From: Elusimicrobia bacterium GWC2_64_44
GTDB lineage: Bacteria > Elusimicrobiota > Elusimicrobia > Elusimicrobiales > UBA9959
Length of the DNA: 64,000 nt
Assembly (NCBI GenBank): GCA_001799845.1
Contig: MGUG01000032.1
Coordinates: forward strand, 22,097 to 86,096
Reading direction: 5' to 3'
Positions 1-8,044 of the stretch are shown here, in pieces. The position numbers were made by a program, and so were the translations under genes. Below the pieces are notes generated by a model. That model worked only from the letters and a program-made list of their open reading frames with translations. It did not search any database and was not told the origin of the DNA. Positions within the stretch are counted from its first letter, which is position 1. Every line of letters begins with the position of its first letter.

Positions 1-806
1 TCCTGGAATATTTCGTCTCCGAGCCGCCCGGCGGCATAGCCGGCTTCGATAACCTCAAGCGCTGGATCTCCGACCGCAAGCGCTCCTTCTTCTCCGACAG
101 CCCGCTGCCGCCGCCCAAGGGCCTGCTGCTGCTGGGCGTGCAGGGCTGCGGCAAGTCGCTCGCGGCCAAGGTGGCGGCGGGCGAGCTGGGCATCCCGCTG
201 TACCGCCTGGACCTGACGCGCCTCTATTCCAAGTACATCGGCGAGACAGAGGAGAACCTGCGCAAGGCCCTCTCCACCGTAGAGCGCCTGGCCCCCGTCT
301 GCCTGTGGATAGACGAGATAGAGAAGATCTTCGCCTCCTCCTCGGGCGACATCGACGGCGGCGTCTCCAAGCGCGTGCTGGGCACCATGCTCACCTGGAT
401 GCAGGAGCGCAAGGACCGCTCTTTCATCGCCGCCACCTCCAACGACATCAACAACCTGCCGCCCGAGCTGCTGCGCAAGGGCCGCTTCGACGAGATCTTC
501 TTCGCCGACCTGCCGGACGCGCCCGCGCGCGAGGGGATACTGAAGATACACCTGGCCAAGCGCGGCCTGGACCCGTCGGCCTTCGACCCCGCAGGCCTGG
601 CCAAGGCCTGCGCCGGGTTCAGCGGCGCGGAGATAGAGCAGGCCGTCATAGCGGCCCATTACAGCGCCTCCGGCGCCAACGAGACCATCTCTTCCAAGCA
701 CGTGCTGGAGCAGCTCAGGCTGACCCGCCCGCTTTCCGTCATCAAGGCCGAGGCCGTGGATTTCCTGCGGAACTGGGCCAAAGAAAGAAATATACTGCCG
801 GTCTGA
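1..806 (+). CDS. Ycf46-type AAA+ ATPase, 5' truncated
   Basis: The reading frame is open from the window edge (first full codon at base 3), so the N-terminus lies outside. The visible part is the AAA+ module: Walker A GVQGCGKS, Walker B LWIDEIEK, sensor-1 ATSNDINNLP, and the arginine-finger region ELLRKGRFDEIFF. The run GLLLLGVQGCGKSL and the pair LTWMQ / PPELLRKGRFDE are typical of the Ycf46 branch (known from cyanobacteria and plastids), whose role is poorly defined. The missing N-terminal domain would confirm the subfamily. The stop shares one base with the next ATG (TGATG), suggesting translational coupling. Confidence 0.88.
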   Translation, partial: LEYFVSEPPGGIAGFDNLKRWISDRKRSFFSDSPLPPPKGLLLLGVQGCGKSLAAKVAAGELGIPLYRLDLTRLYSKYIGETEENLRKALSTVERLAPVCLWIDEIEKIFASSSGDIDGGVSKRVLGTMLTWMQERKDRSFIAATSNDINNLPPELLRKGRFDEIFFADLPDAPAREGILKIHLAKRGLDPSAFDPAGLAKACAGFSGAEIEQAVIAAHYSASGANETISSKHVLEQLRLTRPLSVIKAEAVDFLRNWAKERNILPV

Positions 807-2248
807 TGAAGACCATACTCGTCACCGGGCCCACGGGCTACATTGGCGGGCGGCTGATACCGCGCCTGCTGGGCAGGGGTTATGCCGTGCGCTGCCTGGC
901 GCGCCATCCGGAGCGGCTGGAAGGCCGCCCCTGGGCCGGCAGCGTCCGGGTGATCAGGGGGGACGTCCACACCAACGAGGGCCTGGCCGGCGCGCTCGAG
1001 GGCATACACGCCGCCTACTACCTGGTGCATTCCATGGCCGACGCGCCGGGCTTCGCGGAGATGGAGGCCGTCTCGGCGCGCAACTTCGCCGCCGCCGCGG
1101 CGGCCGCGGGCTGCGGGCGCATCATCTATCTCGGCGGTCCCGGCCAGGACGACCCGTCCCTCTCCCCGCACCTCGCGTCGCGCCACCGCGTGGGCGAGAT
1201 ACTGCGCTCCACTGGCGTCCCGGTGACCGAGTTCCGCGCCGGCATGATAGTCGGCTCGGGGAGCGTCTCTTTTGAGCTGATCCGCTACCTCGTAGAGCGC
1301 ATGCCCCTGATCCCGGCCTGCAGCTGCCTGTGCGCGCATTCCCAGCCGCTGGCGGTCCGCGACGCCCTCTCCTACCTGCTCTCCTGCCTGGCGAAGCCGG
1401 AGACCGCCGGCAGGATCATCGAGATAGGCGGCTCTACCTGCCACCGCTACCGCGACCTGCTGAAGATCTATGCCGATATCCGCGGCCTGAAGCGGGCCTT
1501 TATCGGGCTGGACTACTGGAACACCTCGCTCTGCAGCGCCATCATAGGCCTGCTGACGCCGATCCCGCGCATCTTCGCCCGGCCGCTGCTCGACAGCCTC
1601 CACTGCGAAGCGACCTGCGACATCTCGGACGCGCTGCGCCTCTTCCCGGAGATAAAGCCGCTGGATTTCGCCACCGCGGTCAAATACGCCCTGGTCCGCC
1701 TCAGCGAGAACGCCGTGGAGACCTCCTGGACCGCCGCTTACACGCCGTCCTACGCCAGGGCCTACACTTTCGAGGACAGGGAGGGCATGATCAGTACCGG
1801 CCATGTGCTGGACATCGACGCGCCGCCTGCCGCTGTTTTTCGTGTGTTCGCGGGCCTGGGCGGGGAGCGCGGCTGGCTTTTCGGGCAGTGGCTGTGGGAT
1901 CTGAAGGCCCTGCAGGACCGGCTGGTGGGAGGCATAGGGATGCGCCGCGGCCGCCGCCACCCGGACACCGTTCACCAGGGCGAGGCGCTGGACTCCTGGC
2001 GCGTGGAGCGTGTCATAGAGGGCCGCCTGCTGCTGCTGCGGGCGGAAATGCGGCTGCCCGGCAAGGGCTGGCTGCAGTTCGAGGCGGTGCCGCGCGGGAG
2101 CGCTTCCACGCTGCGGCTGGCCGCCTATTTCGAGCCGCACGGGCTGTTCGGCAGTCTGTACTGGTACTCGCTGTACCCGGCCCACGCCTACATGTTCAGG
2201 GGGCTGGCGCTGGAGATACGCGCCCGCGCCGAACGAAATCAGGCCTAA
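806..2248 (+). CDS. NAD(P)-binding SDR-like protein with C-terminal DUF2867
   Basis: 480 aa. The N-terminus holds an extended-SDR/NmrA Rossmann motif (TGPTGYIG, residues 6-13), followed by sugar-epimerase-like segments. The C-terminal third (from about residue 325) resembles DUF2867, a START-like fold seen fused to such NAD(P)-binding domains. I chose the ATG at 806, which overlaps the preceding stop by one base, because the Rossmann strand begins directly after it; upstream in-frame codons lie inside the ATPase gene. No catalytic Tyr-x3-Lys is obvious. The substrate is unknown; a flavin- or quinone-related reductase is possible but unproven. Confidence 0.8.
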   Translation: MKTILVTGPTGYIGGRLIPRLLGRGYAVRCLARHPERLEGRPWAGSVRVIRGDVHTNEGLAGALEGIHAAYYLVHSMADAPGFAEMEAVSARNFAAAAAAAGCGRIIYLGGPGQDDPSLSPHLASRHRVGEILRSTGVPVTEFRAGMIVGSGSVSFELIRYLVERMPLIPACSCLCAHSQPLAVRDALSYLLSCLAKPETAGRIIEIGGSTCHRYRDLLKIYADIRGLKRAFIGLDYWNTSLCSAIIGLLTPIPRIFARPLLDSLHCEATCDISDALRLFPEIKPLDFATAVKYALVRLSENAVETSWTAAYTPSYARAYTFEDREGMISTGHVLDIDAPPAAVFRVFAGLGGERGWLFGQWLWDLKALQDRLVGGIGMRRGRRHPDTVHQGEALDSWRVERVIEGRLLLLRAEMRLPGKGWLQFEAVPRGSASTLRLAAYFEPHGLFGSLYWYSLYPAHAYMFRGLALEIRARAERNQA

Positions 2249-2249
2249 G

Positions 2250-2278
2250 TTGTCCGATTTGCGGCATAAAGGTATAAT
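2250..2278 (+). promoter_or_regulatory. Promoter of the Rrf2 gene, leaderless layout
   Basis: TTGTCC at 2250-2255, 17-nt spacer, perfect TATAAT at 2273-2278. The ATG follows 7 nt later at 2286, so the predicted transcript begins at or next to the start codon and there is no room for a Shine-Dalgarno site. Confidence 0.7.
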
Positions 2279-2285
2279 CGTATAT

Positions 2286-2681
2286 ATGCAAATCAACCTG
2301 GAAACGGATTACGCGGTACGCTGCATGGTCTACCTGAAGGACCATAAGGACGCGGTCTCCGTGCTGGGCGACGTGGCTAAAGGCACCAGGATCCCGCAGG
2401 CTTTCCTCTCCAAGATACTGCAGAAGATGATCAAGGGCGGCCTTGTGAAGTCCGCCAAGGGCAAGAGCGGCGGCTTCAGGCTCGCCAAGGAGCCGGACCG
2501 CATCAGCGTCTACAATATCATGCAGGCCGTCTGCGGCTGCGAGACCGTGATGAAGGTGGTCTGCTCCAAGACCAAGGAGCCCTGCGCGTTCCTCAAGTCC
2601 TGCAAGATACACGTGGTCTGGCAGGACCTCGGCAAGATCATGAAAATGATACTCGAGTCCAGGAAGCTGTCACAGCTGTAG
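2286..2681 (+). CDS. Rrf2-family transcriptional regulator
   Basis: 131 aa, the usual length for Rrf2/IscR/NsrR. The N-terminal winged helix begins with the family signature MQINLETDYAVRCMVYL. In the C-terminal half C93, C100 and C106 match the three-cysteine Fe-S ligand pattern of IscR-like members, so it probably senses redox state, NO or Fe-S status through a cluster (inference). C83 and C85 are extra. The ATG at 2286 is preferred over an in-frame TTG at 2250 because the family starts here and TATAAT lies 7 nt upstream. It is followed by a terminator and then by the flavin electron-transfer locus it may control. Confidence 0.92.
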   Translation: MQINLETDYAVRCMVYLKDHKDAVSVLGDVAKGTRIPQAFLSKILQKMIKGGLVKSAKGKSGGFRLAKEPDRISVYNIMQAVCGCETVMKVVCSKTKEPCAFLKSCKIHVVWQDLGKIMKMILESRKLSQL

Positions 2682-2700
2682 GTCGGGCAGCCGCGGTGCG

Positions 2701-2727
2701 GGCCCCCGCGAGGGGGCCTTTTCTTTT
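2701..2727 (+). terminator. Rho-independent terminator after the Rrf2 gene
   Basis: Perfect 7-bp stem GGCCCCC/GGGGGCC with a GCGA loop, followed by TTTTCTTTT. Confidence 0.85.
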
Positions 2728-2736
2728 GCGTTAAAT

Positions 2737-2797
2737 GGACAAAAACAGTCCAAAAAACCTTGACAATTCGCGCGCCAATATAGGACAATAATAGTCC
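2737..2797 (+). promoter_or_regulatory. Twin GGAC-N7-GTCC palindromes, candidate Rrf2 operators, with promoter
   Basis: Two copies of GGAC-N7-GTCC lie at 2737-2751 and 2783-2797, 46 bp apart, both with A/T-rich centres. A perfect -35 TTGACA (2760-2765) lies between them. An 18-nt spacer leads to GACAAT (2784-2789), inside the second palindrome; TATAAG at 2801-2806 is an alternative -10. Either way a protein bound at the second site would block the promoter. Assignment to the adjacent Rrf2 protein is inferred from position only. Confidence 0.6.
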
Positions 2798-2814
2798 GAC
2801 TATAAGCTCGCGCG

Positions 2815-3213
2815 ATGAAAAACCGCTTACCGGAAACTTTGCTGACAGCCAGGCCTCAGGATTATCTCCTGTGCGGCGCGGTGCTGGCCGCCTCCCTGCT
2901 GTGGCTGGCGGCGCCGTCGGGCGCCGGCGGCGCGGCCCCGTCGGCTGCGCGCCTGCTGCGCGCGGGCGTCCCGCTGGCCGAGCTGCCGCTGGACCGGCCC
3001 GCGCGGCGCGTTCTGGCGCTGGGCACCGGCCCCGTTACGGTAGAGGTGGTGCCCGGGCGGGGGGTCCACATATCGGATACAAACTGTCCGGCAAAGACCT
3101 GCATGCATCACGGCTGGGCCAAGGCCACCGGGGAGACCATAGTCTGCCTGCCCAACCAGCTGCTGATCGAGGTGACGGGGGAGGCCGCCGAATATGACGC
3201 CGTCGTCCGCTGA
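2815..3213 (+). CDS. NusG domain II-containing membrane-anchored protein (EetA-like)
   Basis: 132 aa. One N-terminal membrane segment (about residues 17-33) is followed by a short extracytoplasmic NusG-II domain with the conserved cysteine pattern of this family: SDTNCPAKTC, then GW and IVCLPNQLLIEV. In Gram-positive flavin-based extracellular electron transfer a protein of this type (EetA) is paired with a Gx-type membrane protein (EetB), and the same pairing is seen here. There is no Shine-Dalgarno before the ATG. The 3' end overlaps the next gene by 20 nt. Its exact redox role is not established. Confidence 0.82.
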   Translation: MKNRLPETLLTARPQDYLLCGAVLAASLLWLAAPSGAGGAAPSAARLLRAGVPLAELPLDRPARRVLALGTGPVTVEVVPGRGVHISDTNCPAKTCMHHGWAKATGETIVCLPNQLLIEVTGEAAEYDAVVR

Positions 3214-4399
3214 TCCCTCCGGCGCCCGCCGCTCCGCCGCCCTGGTGGCCACCGCCTGCGTGCTGCAGGTGGCCGAATCCTTTATTCCTCACCCCGTGCC
3301 CGGCGTGCGTCTGGGTCTGGCCAATATAGTGACGCTGGTGACGCTGGCCGAGCTGGGCTTCGCGGCCGCGCTGGAGGTGGCCCTGCTGCGCACCGTGGTG
3401 GCCTCGCTGGTGCTGGGGTCTTTCCTGACTCCTGGCTTCCTGCTGAGCTTCTTCAGCGCCGCGGCTAGTACGGCCGTGATGTGGGTGCTGCTGTCCGTTT
3501 CCGCCCGCTTCCCCGGCAAAGGCTTCAGCATAGTAGGCGTTAGCGTGGCCGGCGCGCTGGCTCATAACGCCTCGCAGCTCGGCCTGGCCTACCTGCTGCT
3601 GATCCGCCACGAGAGCATCTTTTACTTCGCCCCCTGGCTGGCCCTGAGCGGCCTGGTCACGGGCTGGCTGACCGCCCTGGTGGCGGCCGAGGTGCTGCGC
3701 CGGCCGGACGCCTTTTCTCTCGCCCTGCCCGGCGTGGCGGGCGCGGCCGTACCCGCGCCGCGCCGCTCTTACGCCCCGGCGGTACCCGCGGAGCTGAAAC
3801 TGGCTTTGGCCTGCGCCGCGCTGCTGGCTGCGGTCTTTCTACGGCACCCGCTGGCCTTCCCGGCCCTGGGCGCCGGCCTGCTGGCCCTGATGGCGGCCAC
3901 GCGCCTGCCGGCCGCGGAATACGCCTCGCTTCTGCGCAAACTGCGCGGCTTGTCCTGGCTGGCCGCCGTCTCTTTCCTCTTCCCGCTGTTCTTCACCCCG
4001 GCCGGCGGAGACCTGGTGCAGGCGGGGCCTTTTGAATTCGCCCGTGCCGGCCTGCTCTCCGGCTCTGTTTTCGCGGCCCGTATCCTGGTGATGGGCTGGA
4101 CCGGTTTCCTGCTTAACGTCTATGCCTCCCCCGCAGAGCTCGCGGACGCCATCGGCCGGCTGTGCCGGCCGTTCGGCCGCCTGGGCTTTCCCGCGGAGAG
4201 GACCGGGGCCGTGATAGGCCTGGCCTGGGGCGAGCTCCCGGCCTTCACCGCCAGGGCGCGCGCCGCCGCCGCGGCCGCCGTGGCGCGCGGAGGCTGGCGC
4301 GGCGCGCCGCTGCGCTGGTCCGTGGGGCTGGCGGCGGGCGTGATAGCGGGGATGTGTGTGCCTGGAGAAGCCGTCAGTGCCGAAACCGCAGCCGCCTGA
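3194..4399 (+). CDS. Gx transporter (EetB/HepT component I-like) fused to an EcfT-like membrane domain
   Basis: 401 aa, almost wholly membrane-embedded. Residues about 10-175 match the Gx transporter/heptaprenyl diphosphate synthase component I family, an ECF S-component-like fold (HPVPGVRLGLANIVTL is typical). After a Pro/Ala linker, residues about 200-395 look like the CbiQ/EcfT transmembrane subunit: four or five helices, then a coupling-helix-like end with an Ala-Arg-Gly (AVARGGW). No ABC ATPase is encoded nearby. Such single-chain S-plus-T proteins in flavinylation loci may act in electron transfer or use a shared ATPase; both are inferences. Confidence 0.75.
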   Translation: MTPSSADPSGARRSAALVATACVLQVAESFIPHPVPGVRLGLANIVTLVTLAELGFAAALEVALLRTVVASLVLGSFLTPGFLLSFFSAAASTAVMWVLLSVSARFPGKGFSIVGVSVAGALAHNASQLGLAYLLLIRHESIFYFAPWLALSGLVTGWLTALVAAEVLRRPDAFSLALPGVAGAAVPAPRRSYAPAVPAELKLALACAALLAAVFLRHPLAFPALGAGLLALMAATRLPAAEYASLLRKLRGLSWLAAVSFLFPLFFTPAGGDLVQAGPFEFARAGLLSGSVFAARILVMGWTGFLLNVYASPAELADAIGRLCRPFGRLGFPAERTGAVIGLAWGELPAFTARARAAAAAAVARGGWRGAPLRWSVGLAAGVIAGMCVPGEAVSAETAAA

Positions 4400-4416
4400 G
4401 CTGCAAGGAGAAAAAA

Positions 4417-5076
4417 ATGAGCAAGGACATACTTAAGAAAGTTAAGCTCGGAGAACTGCCGGGCCCGGTCAAGTGGTTCATTACCATGTTCCTGGTCGTC
4501 ATGACCTGCGGCTACCTGATGGCCATACTGAACATCAATACCTCGATGGGCATACTGCGGGAGTCCTACACCCCCGGCGGCGAGATCACCTACGAGTTCG
4601 GCGGCAGCGCCTACCAGAACATCATCAAGCATTACCGCGGCTCCGCCGAGGACCCGGCCGCCTATCCCGGCATGGACCTGCCGACGATGACCTCGACCAG
4701 CCACACGCACTTCATAGCCATGGGCGTGATGGTCTTCTGCCTGGGCCTGCCCTTCCTGTTCACCGTGACGCTGCCGGACTGGCTCAAGAAATTCGTGCTG
4801 GTGGATTCCTTCGTGGCGGTACTGATCGCCGTGGGCGCGTTCTGGGCCATCAAGTACGTAGCCCCGCAGATGGCGGTGCTGATGATGTTCTCCGGCATGC
4901 TGCTCGGGTTCTGCGTGATGTTCGAGACCACCGTGCCGCTCTACGAGCTGTGGCTTTACAAAGAATGCGAGTGTCCCGCGCCGGCGCCGGCCAAAGAGCC
5001 TGCGGCCGCCGCTCCGGCTCCCGCGCCCTCCACCGCGCCCGCGGACAGCCCCGCGGCCGAAGTAAGTTCCGACTGA
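4417..5076 (+). CDS. Unknown four-helix membrane protein with His motif
   Basis: 219 aa, not recognised. Four predicted membrane helices lie at about residues 18-40, 97-118, 126-148 and 153-172. The second begins at TSTSHTHFIAMG, with two histidines at the membrane edge that could bind heme or metal (inference). The tail is cytoplasmic or periplasmic and Pro/Ala-rich, with a CEC near its start. The start is set by the AAGGAG at 4406-4411 ahead of ATG 4417. Its place between the Gx/EcfT fusion and the porin suggests a membrane redox or scaffold part of the flavin locus. Confidence 0.7.
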   Translation: MSKDILKKVKLGELPGPVKWFITMFLVVMTCGYLMAILNINTSMGILRESYTPGGEITYEFGGSAYQNIIKHYRGSAEDPAAYPGMDLPTMTSTSHTHFIAMGVMVFCLGLPFLFTVTLPDWLKKFVLVDSFVAVLIAVGAFWAIKYVAPQMAVLMMFSGMLLGFCVMFETTVPLYELWLYKECECPAPAPAKEPAAAAPAPAPSTAPADSPAAEVSSD

Positions 5077-5130
5077 GGACGTAAGATTTCCGGGCGGCTG
5101 CGCCCGAAAAACCAAACTAAGGAGTAACTA

Positions 5131-6303
5131 ATGAAGAAACTAGCTATACTGGCCGGCTGCGCGGCGCTCTTCGGAGCCCTCGCGCTGCCGTCCGTGGCGG
5201 AAGAAGGGTTGGTGAAGGTGGGCGGGCACATGAAGGGCCCGGTGCTGACCGACAATGTCTGGGGCAAGGTCATGGTCGACGGCGTGAAGAGCGACGGCTC
5301 TTACTCCGCCGGCAGCTACTTCAGCACGCACGCCTTCCAGCTGTACATCTCGAAGGATATCACCGAGAACGTGTCCGTGCACGCCGTGCCGGACTTCGGC
5401 TCGGCCGGCGCCGGCGCCAGCCCCAGCCTCGGCAAGAAGATGGGCGAGACCCTCAAGGACACCGGCGGCGCTACCGCCTACAAGTTCCAGGAGCTGACCG
5501 CCAGCCTGAACATGACCGAGCTGGGCGTCCAGCTGAAGGCCGGCTACATGAGCCTGCCGTTCACGCAGGACTACGGCAAAGAGCTGTTCTGGCACGAGGA
5601 GCATAACGGCGGCAAGTTCACGCTGGCCTCCTCCTGGCACGACACCGGCCTCGAGATCTACAAGGCCTTCGAGCTGGGCGGCGTTTCCGTTCCCGCCTCC
5701 GCCTACATCGTCAACGGCAACAGCAGCCATAACCGCGACAACAACAACAGCCGCGCCGTGATGCTGCACGCCGAGCCCGAGTTCGGCCAGTTGAAGACGT
5801 TCGCGTCCTTCGGCGCCGGCAAGTGGGGCGACTCCGTGGCCCTGGCCACCGGCACGCTCAACGGCGTGGCCGACGACACGGACAAGAAGACCTTCTACCG
5901 TGTTTCGACCGGCCTGGGGTATTCCTACAAGCGCTTCAAGGTGCGCGGCGAAGCCGCCTGGGGCAGGTGGAACGACAGCCTGTCGCTGACCGGCGCGCCG
6001 TATTCCAAAAATCGCGACGACTTCGGCTATTACGGCAAGGTGTTCTACACCGTCATGCCCGACAAGCTGACCGCGATGGCGCACTACAACTACTACGTCA
6101 ACGACGTGGTGAACGCCGGCAAGAACGGCATCATGCAGGAGAAGTACGACACGACCTACCTGGGCCTGCAGTACGAACCGGCCCCGGCGTTCACGGTGCT
6201 GGTCGGCTACACCCGCGGCAACTGGCGGAACAACGATATTCCTACCAAGAAGGACTACGTGCAGTTCAACCGGTTCCAGACCTCGGTGAAGGTGACGTTC
6301 TAA
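5131..6303 (+). CDS. Outer-membrane porin-like beta-barrel
   Basis: 390 aa. There is a clear signal peptide, MKKLAILAGCAALFGALALPS, cleaved near AEE. The mature chain alternates polar and aromatic residues in strand-sized blocks and ends in VKVTF, the C-terminal Phe signature of outer-membrane barrels. AAGGAG lies ahead of the ATG. Between a membrane module and ApbE/FMN protein it may provide the outer-membrane passage for an electron acceptor or donor (inference). No heme-binding CxxCH is present, so it is not itself a cytochrome conduit. Confidence 0.8.
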   Translation: MKKLAILAGCAALFGALALPSVAEEGLVKVGGHMKGPVLTDNVWGKVMVDGVKSDGSYSAGSYFSTHAFQLYISKDITENVSVHAVPDFGSAGAGASPSLGKKMGETLKDTGGATAYKFQELTASLNMTELGVQLKAGYMSLPFTQDYGKELFWHEEHNGGKFTLASSWHDTGLEIYKAFELGGVSVPASAYIVNGNSSHNRDNNNSRAVMLHAEPEFGQLKTFASFGAGKWGDSVALATGTLNGVADDTDKKTFYRVSTGLGYSYKRFKVRGEAAWGRWNDSLSLTGAPYSKNRDDFGYYGKVFYTVMPDKLTAMAHYNYYVNDVVNAGKNGIMQEKYDTTYLGLQYEPAPAFTVLVGYTRGNWRNNDIPTKKDYVQFNRFQTSVKVTF

Positions 6304-6319
6304 TAAAGCTGTAAACGGT

Positions 6320-6345
6320 CCCGGGCGGCGCTGAGGCCGCCCGGG
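6320..6345 (+). other. Perfect intergenic hairpin between porin and apbE
   Basis: CCCGGGCGGC pairs with GCCGCCCGGG over a 6-nt loop (10 bp). There is no T-tract, so it is more likely an mRNA-stabilising or attenuating stem than a terminator. It could set porin expression above that of the downstream genes. Confidence 0.6.
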
Positions 6346-6356
6346 CCGCTCATAAG

Positions 6357-7367
6357 ATGAAGAAAACACTGGTACTCCTTGCCGCGCTGGCCGCCGCCCT
6401 GGGCTGGGCTTACGCCCTGCGCTCTGGCGCTTTCACGCCCAAGGGCAAGATCATCAAGCGCACGCGCTTCATGATGAACACGCTTTGCACCATCCAGGTC
6501 CCCAACGACCTGGGCGCCCGCGCTACCGGGGCGGCCATAGAGCGGGCCTTCGACCGCATGGCCGAGCTCGATAAAAAATTCAGCGTAACCAACCCTGAGA
6601 GCGCCGTCTACAAATTCAACCATGACCGCGCGCCTATCACGGACCCCGACGTGGCGGCCGTGGCGGGGACCGCCCTGGAAGTGAGCCGGGCCACCGGCGG
6701 GGCCTTCGACATTACCGTGCAGCCGCTGGTGGACCTGTGGGGCTTTTACACCACTTCTGCCTCGTCGCAGGCAGTGCCCTCCCCCGAGAAGATAAAGGCC
6801 GCCCTCGCCAAAACCGGCTGGCGCCGGATAATTCTCAAGGACGGCCGCGTGACGGCCGCCGACCCGGAAGTGCGGCTGGACCTGGGCGGCATAGCCAAGG
6901 GCTATATCCTAGGCGAGGGCGCGAAAGCCCTCAAGGCGGCCGGCGTGAAGTCGGCCCTGCTGCTGACCGGCGGCCAGGTGCAGTCCTTCGGCACGGCCGC
7001 GCCGGGCCTGCCCTGGAAAGTGGGCCTGCGCAATCCGCGCAACGACGGCTATGTGGCCAGCCTGCCCTTCGACTCGGAGATGGGCGTGGCCACCGCGGGG
7101 GATTACGAGCGCTATTTCGAGGCTGGCGGCGTGCGCTATCACCATATACTCGATCCCAAAACCGGCTACCCGGCGCGCAAGACCATGAGCGTCAGCGTGA
7201 TAACCCCGGACCCCGCCTGGGCCGACGCGCTGGACACGGCGCTGTTCGTGCTGGGGCCGGAGCGGGCCCTGGCTTTCGCCCGGGAGCGCGGCCTGGACGT
7301 CATAGTCATCGACGCCGCCGGAAAAATTCAGACCTCGCGGGAAAACCCCGCGCGGAATAAAAAGTGA
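6357..7367 (+). CDS. apbE: FAD:protein FMN transferase (ApbE family)
   Basis: 336 aa with an N-terminal signal or anchor segment (residues 1-20). ApbE moves FMN from FAD onto a Thr/Ser of a target protein outside the cytoplasm. Family blocks are visible: RFMMNTLCTIQV, LDLGGIAKGYILGEG (about residue 173 onward), HHILDPKTGYPA and DALDTALFVLGPE with the metal/FAD-binding Asp. The usual GGD of the central motif reads LLTGGQ here, a substitution worth noting. The next gene encodes an FMN-binding protein with an acceptor motif, its probable substrate. Confidence 0.93.
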   Translation: MKKTLVLLAALAAALGWAYALRSGAFTPKGKIIKRTRFMMNTLCTIQVPNDLGARATGAAIERAFDRMAELDKKFSVTNPESAVYKFNHDRAPITDPDVAAVAGTALEVSRATGGAFDITVQPLVDLWGFYTTSASSQAVPSPEKIKAALAKTGWRRIILKDGRVTAADPEVRLDLGGIAKGYILGEGAKALKAAGVKSALLLTGGQVQSFGTAAPGLPWKVGLRNPRNDGYVASLPFDSEMGVATAGDYERYFEAGGVRYHHILDPKTGYPARKTMSVSVITPDPAWADALDTALFVLGPERALAFARERGLDVIVIDAAGKIQTSRENPARNKK

Positions 7368-7378
7368 GGAGAAATACT

Positions 7379-7948
7379 ATGCGTAAATTAATTATCGCTG
7401 CCGTAGTTCTGACCGTCGCGGGCGCTTTCAGCCCGGCCAGGGCCGAGCGCCTTCTGACCGAAGAGAAGGCCATAACGGAGATGCTGCCCGGGGCCGAGAG
7501 CGTGGAGAAAGTCGCCCGCCCGGTGACCGCGGTGGAACTGGCCGCCATAAAGGCCCAGCTCGGCGGCTTCCTGAACTCAGATTCCAAGGCCGCCCCGGAC
7601 CCTAAGGAATTCGTGTTCCATTTCGGCCTCAAAGGCGGCAAGCGCGCGGGCGCGGCCCTGCTGGACACGCAACCCGGCAAGTGGGGCGTGGTAGGCTTCG
7701 CTATCGGCCTGGACGCCGCGAGCGGCAAAATAGCCAACATGGCCGTCACGACCCTCTCCGAGAAGCGCGGCCGCCCCGTGGCGCTCAAGAGCTTCCTGCG
7801 GCAGTTCTTCGGCAAGAGCAGGGCCGACAAGTTCGAGACCGGCAAGGACGTCAACGCCATAGCCGGCGCGACCGTCTCCACCAAGGCGGCCGCTTTCGCC
7901 GCCCGCAAGGCGGTGGTGGTCTACTCCGTGCTGTTCCCCAGGAACTAA
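7379..7948 (+). CDS. Exported FMN-binding protein, ApbE substrate
   Basis: 189 aa with signal peptide (cleavage near ARA-ER, residue 22). The C-terminal FMN-bind domain ends in NAIAGATVSTKAA; Thr165 of the GAT matches the flavin-accepting Thr of NqrC/RnfG-like domains, although the usual Asp and Ser of the motif are Asn and Ala. AGGAG lies 7 nt before the ATG at 7379; a GTG at 7364 would lie in the preceding gene's end and would spoil the signal peptide. Probably the periplasmic one- or two-electron carrier of the locus. Confidence 0.87.
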   Translation: MRKLIIAAVVLTVAGAFSPARAERLLTEEKAITEMLPGAESVEKVARPVTAVELAAIKAQLGGFLNSDSKAAPDPKEFVFHFGLKGGKRAGAALLDTQPGKWGVVGFAIGLDAASGKIANMAVTTLSEKRGRPVALKSFLRQFFGKSRADKFETGKDVNAIAGATVSTKAAAFAARKAVVVYSVLFPRN

Positions 7949-7980
7949 GTTCTCTCCTCGCCTGCCCGCCGGTTTCCGCG

Positions 7981-8002
7981 GCCGGGCAGGCCCGGCTTTT
8001 TT
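7981..8002 (+). terminator. Terminator closing the flavin locus
   Basis: GCCGGG/CCCGGC stem with a CAGG loop, followed by six T residues. Confidence 0.8.
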
Positions 8003-8044
8003 GCACCCCGTAAGGCCCGCGGCATTTTATTCCCGGAGGGTACC

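Noticed and set aside
2760..2788. Firm assignment of the TTGACA at 2760 to one -10 box
   Set aside because: The best -10 at the right distance (GACAAT) is imperfect and TATAAG lies too far; the promoter core stays ambiguous and is reported only within the operator feature.
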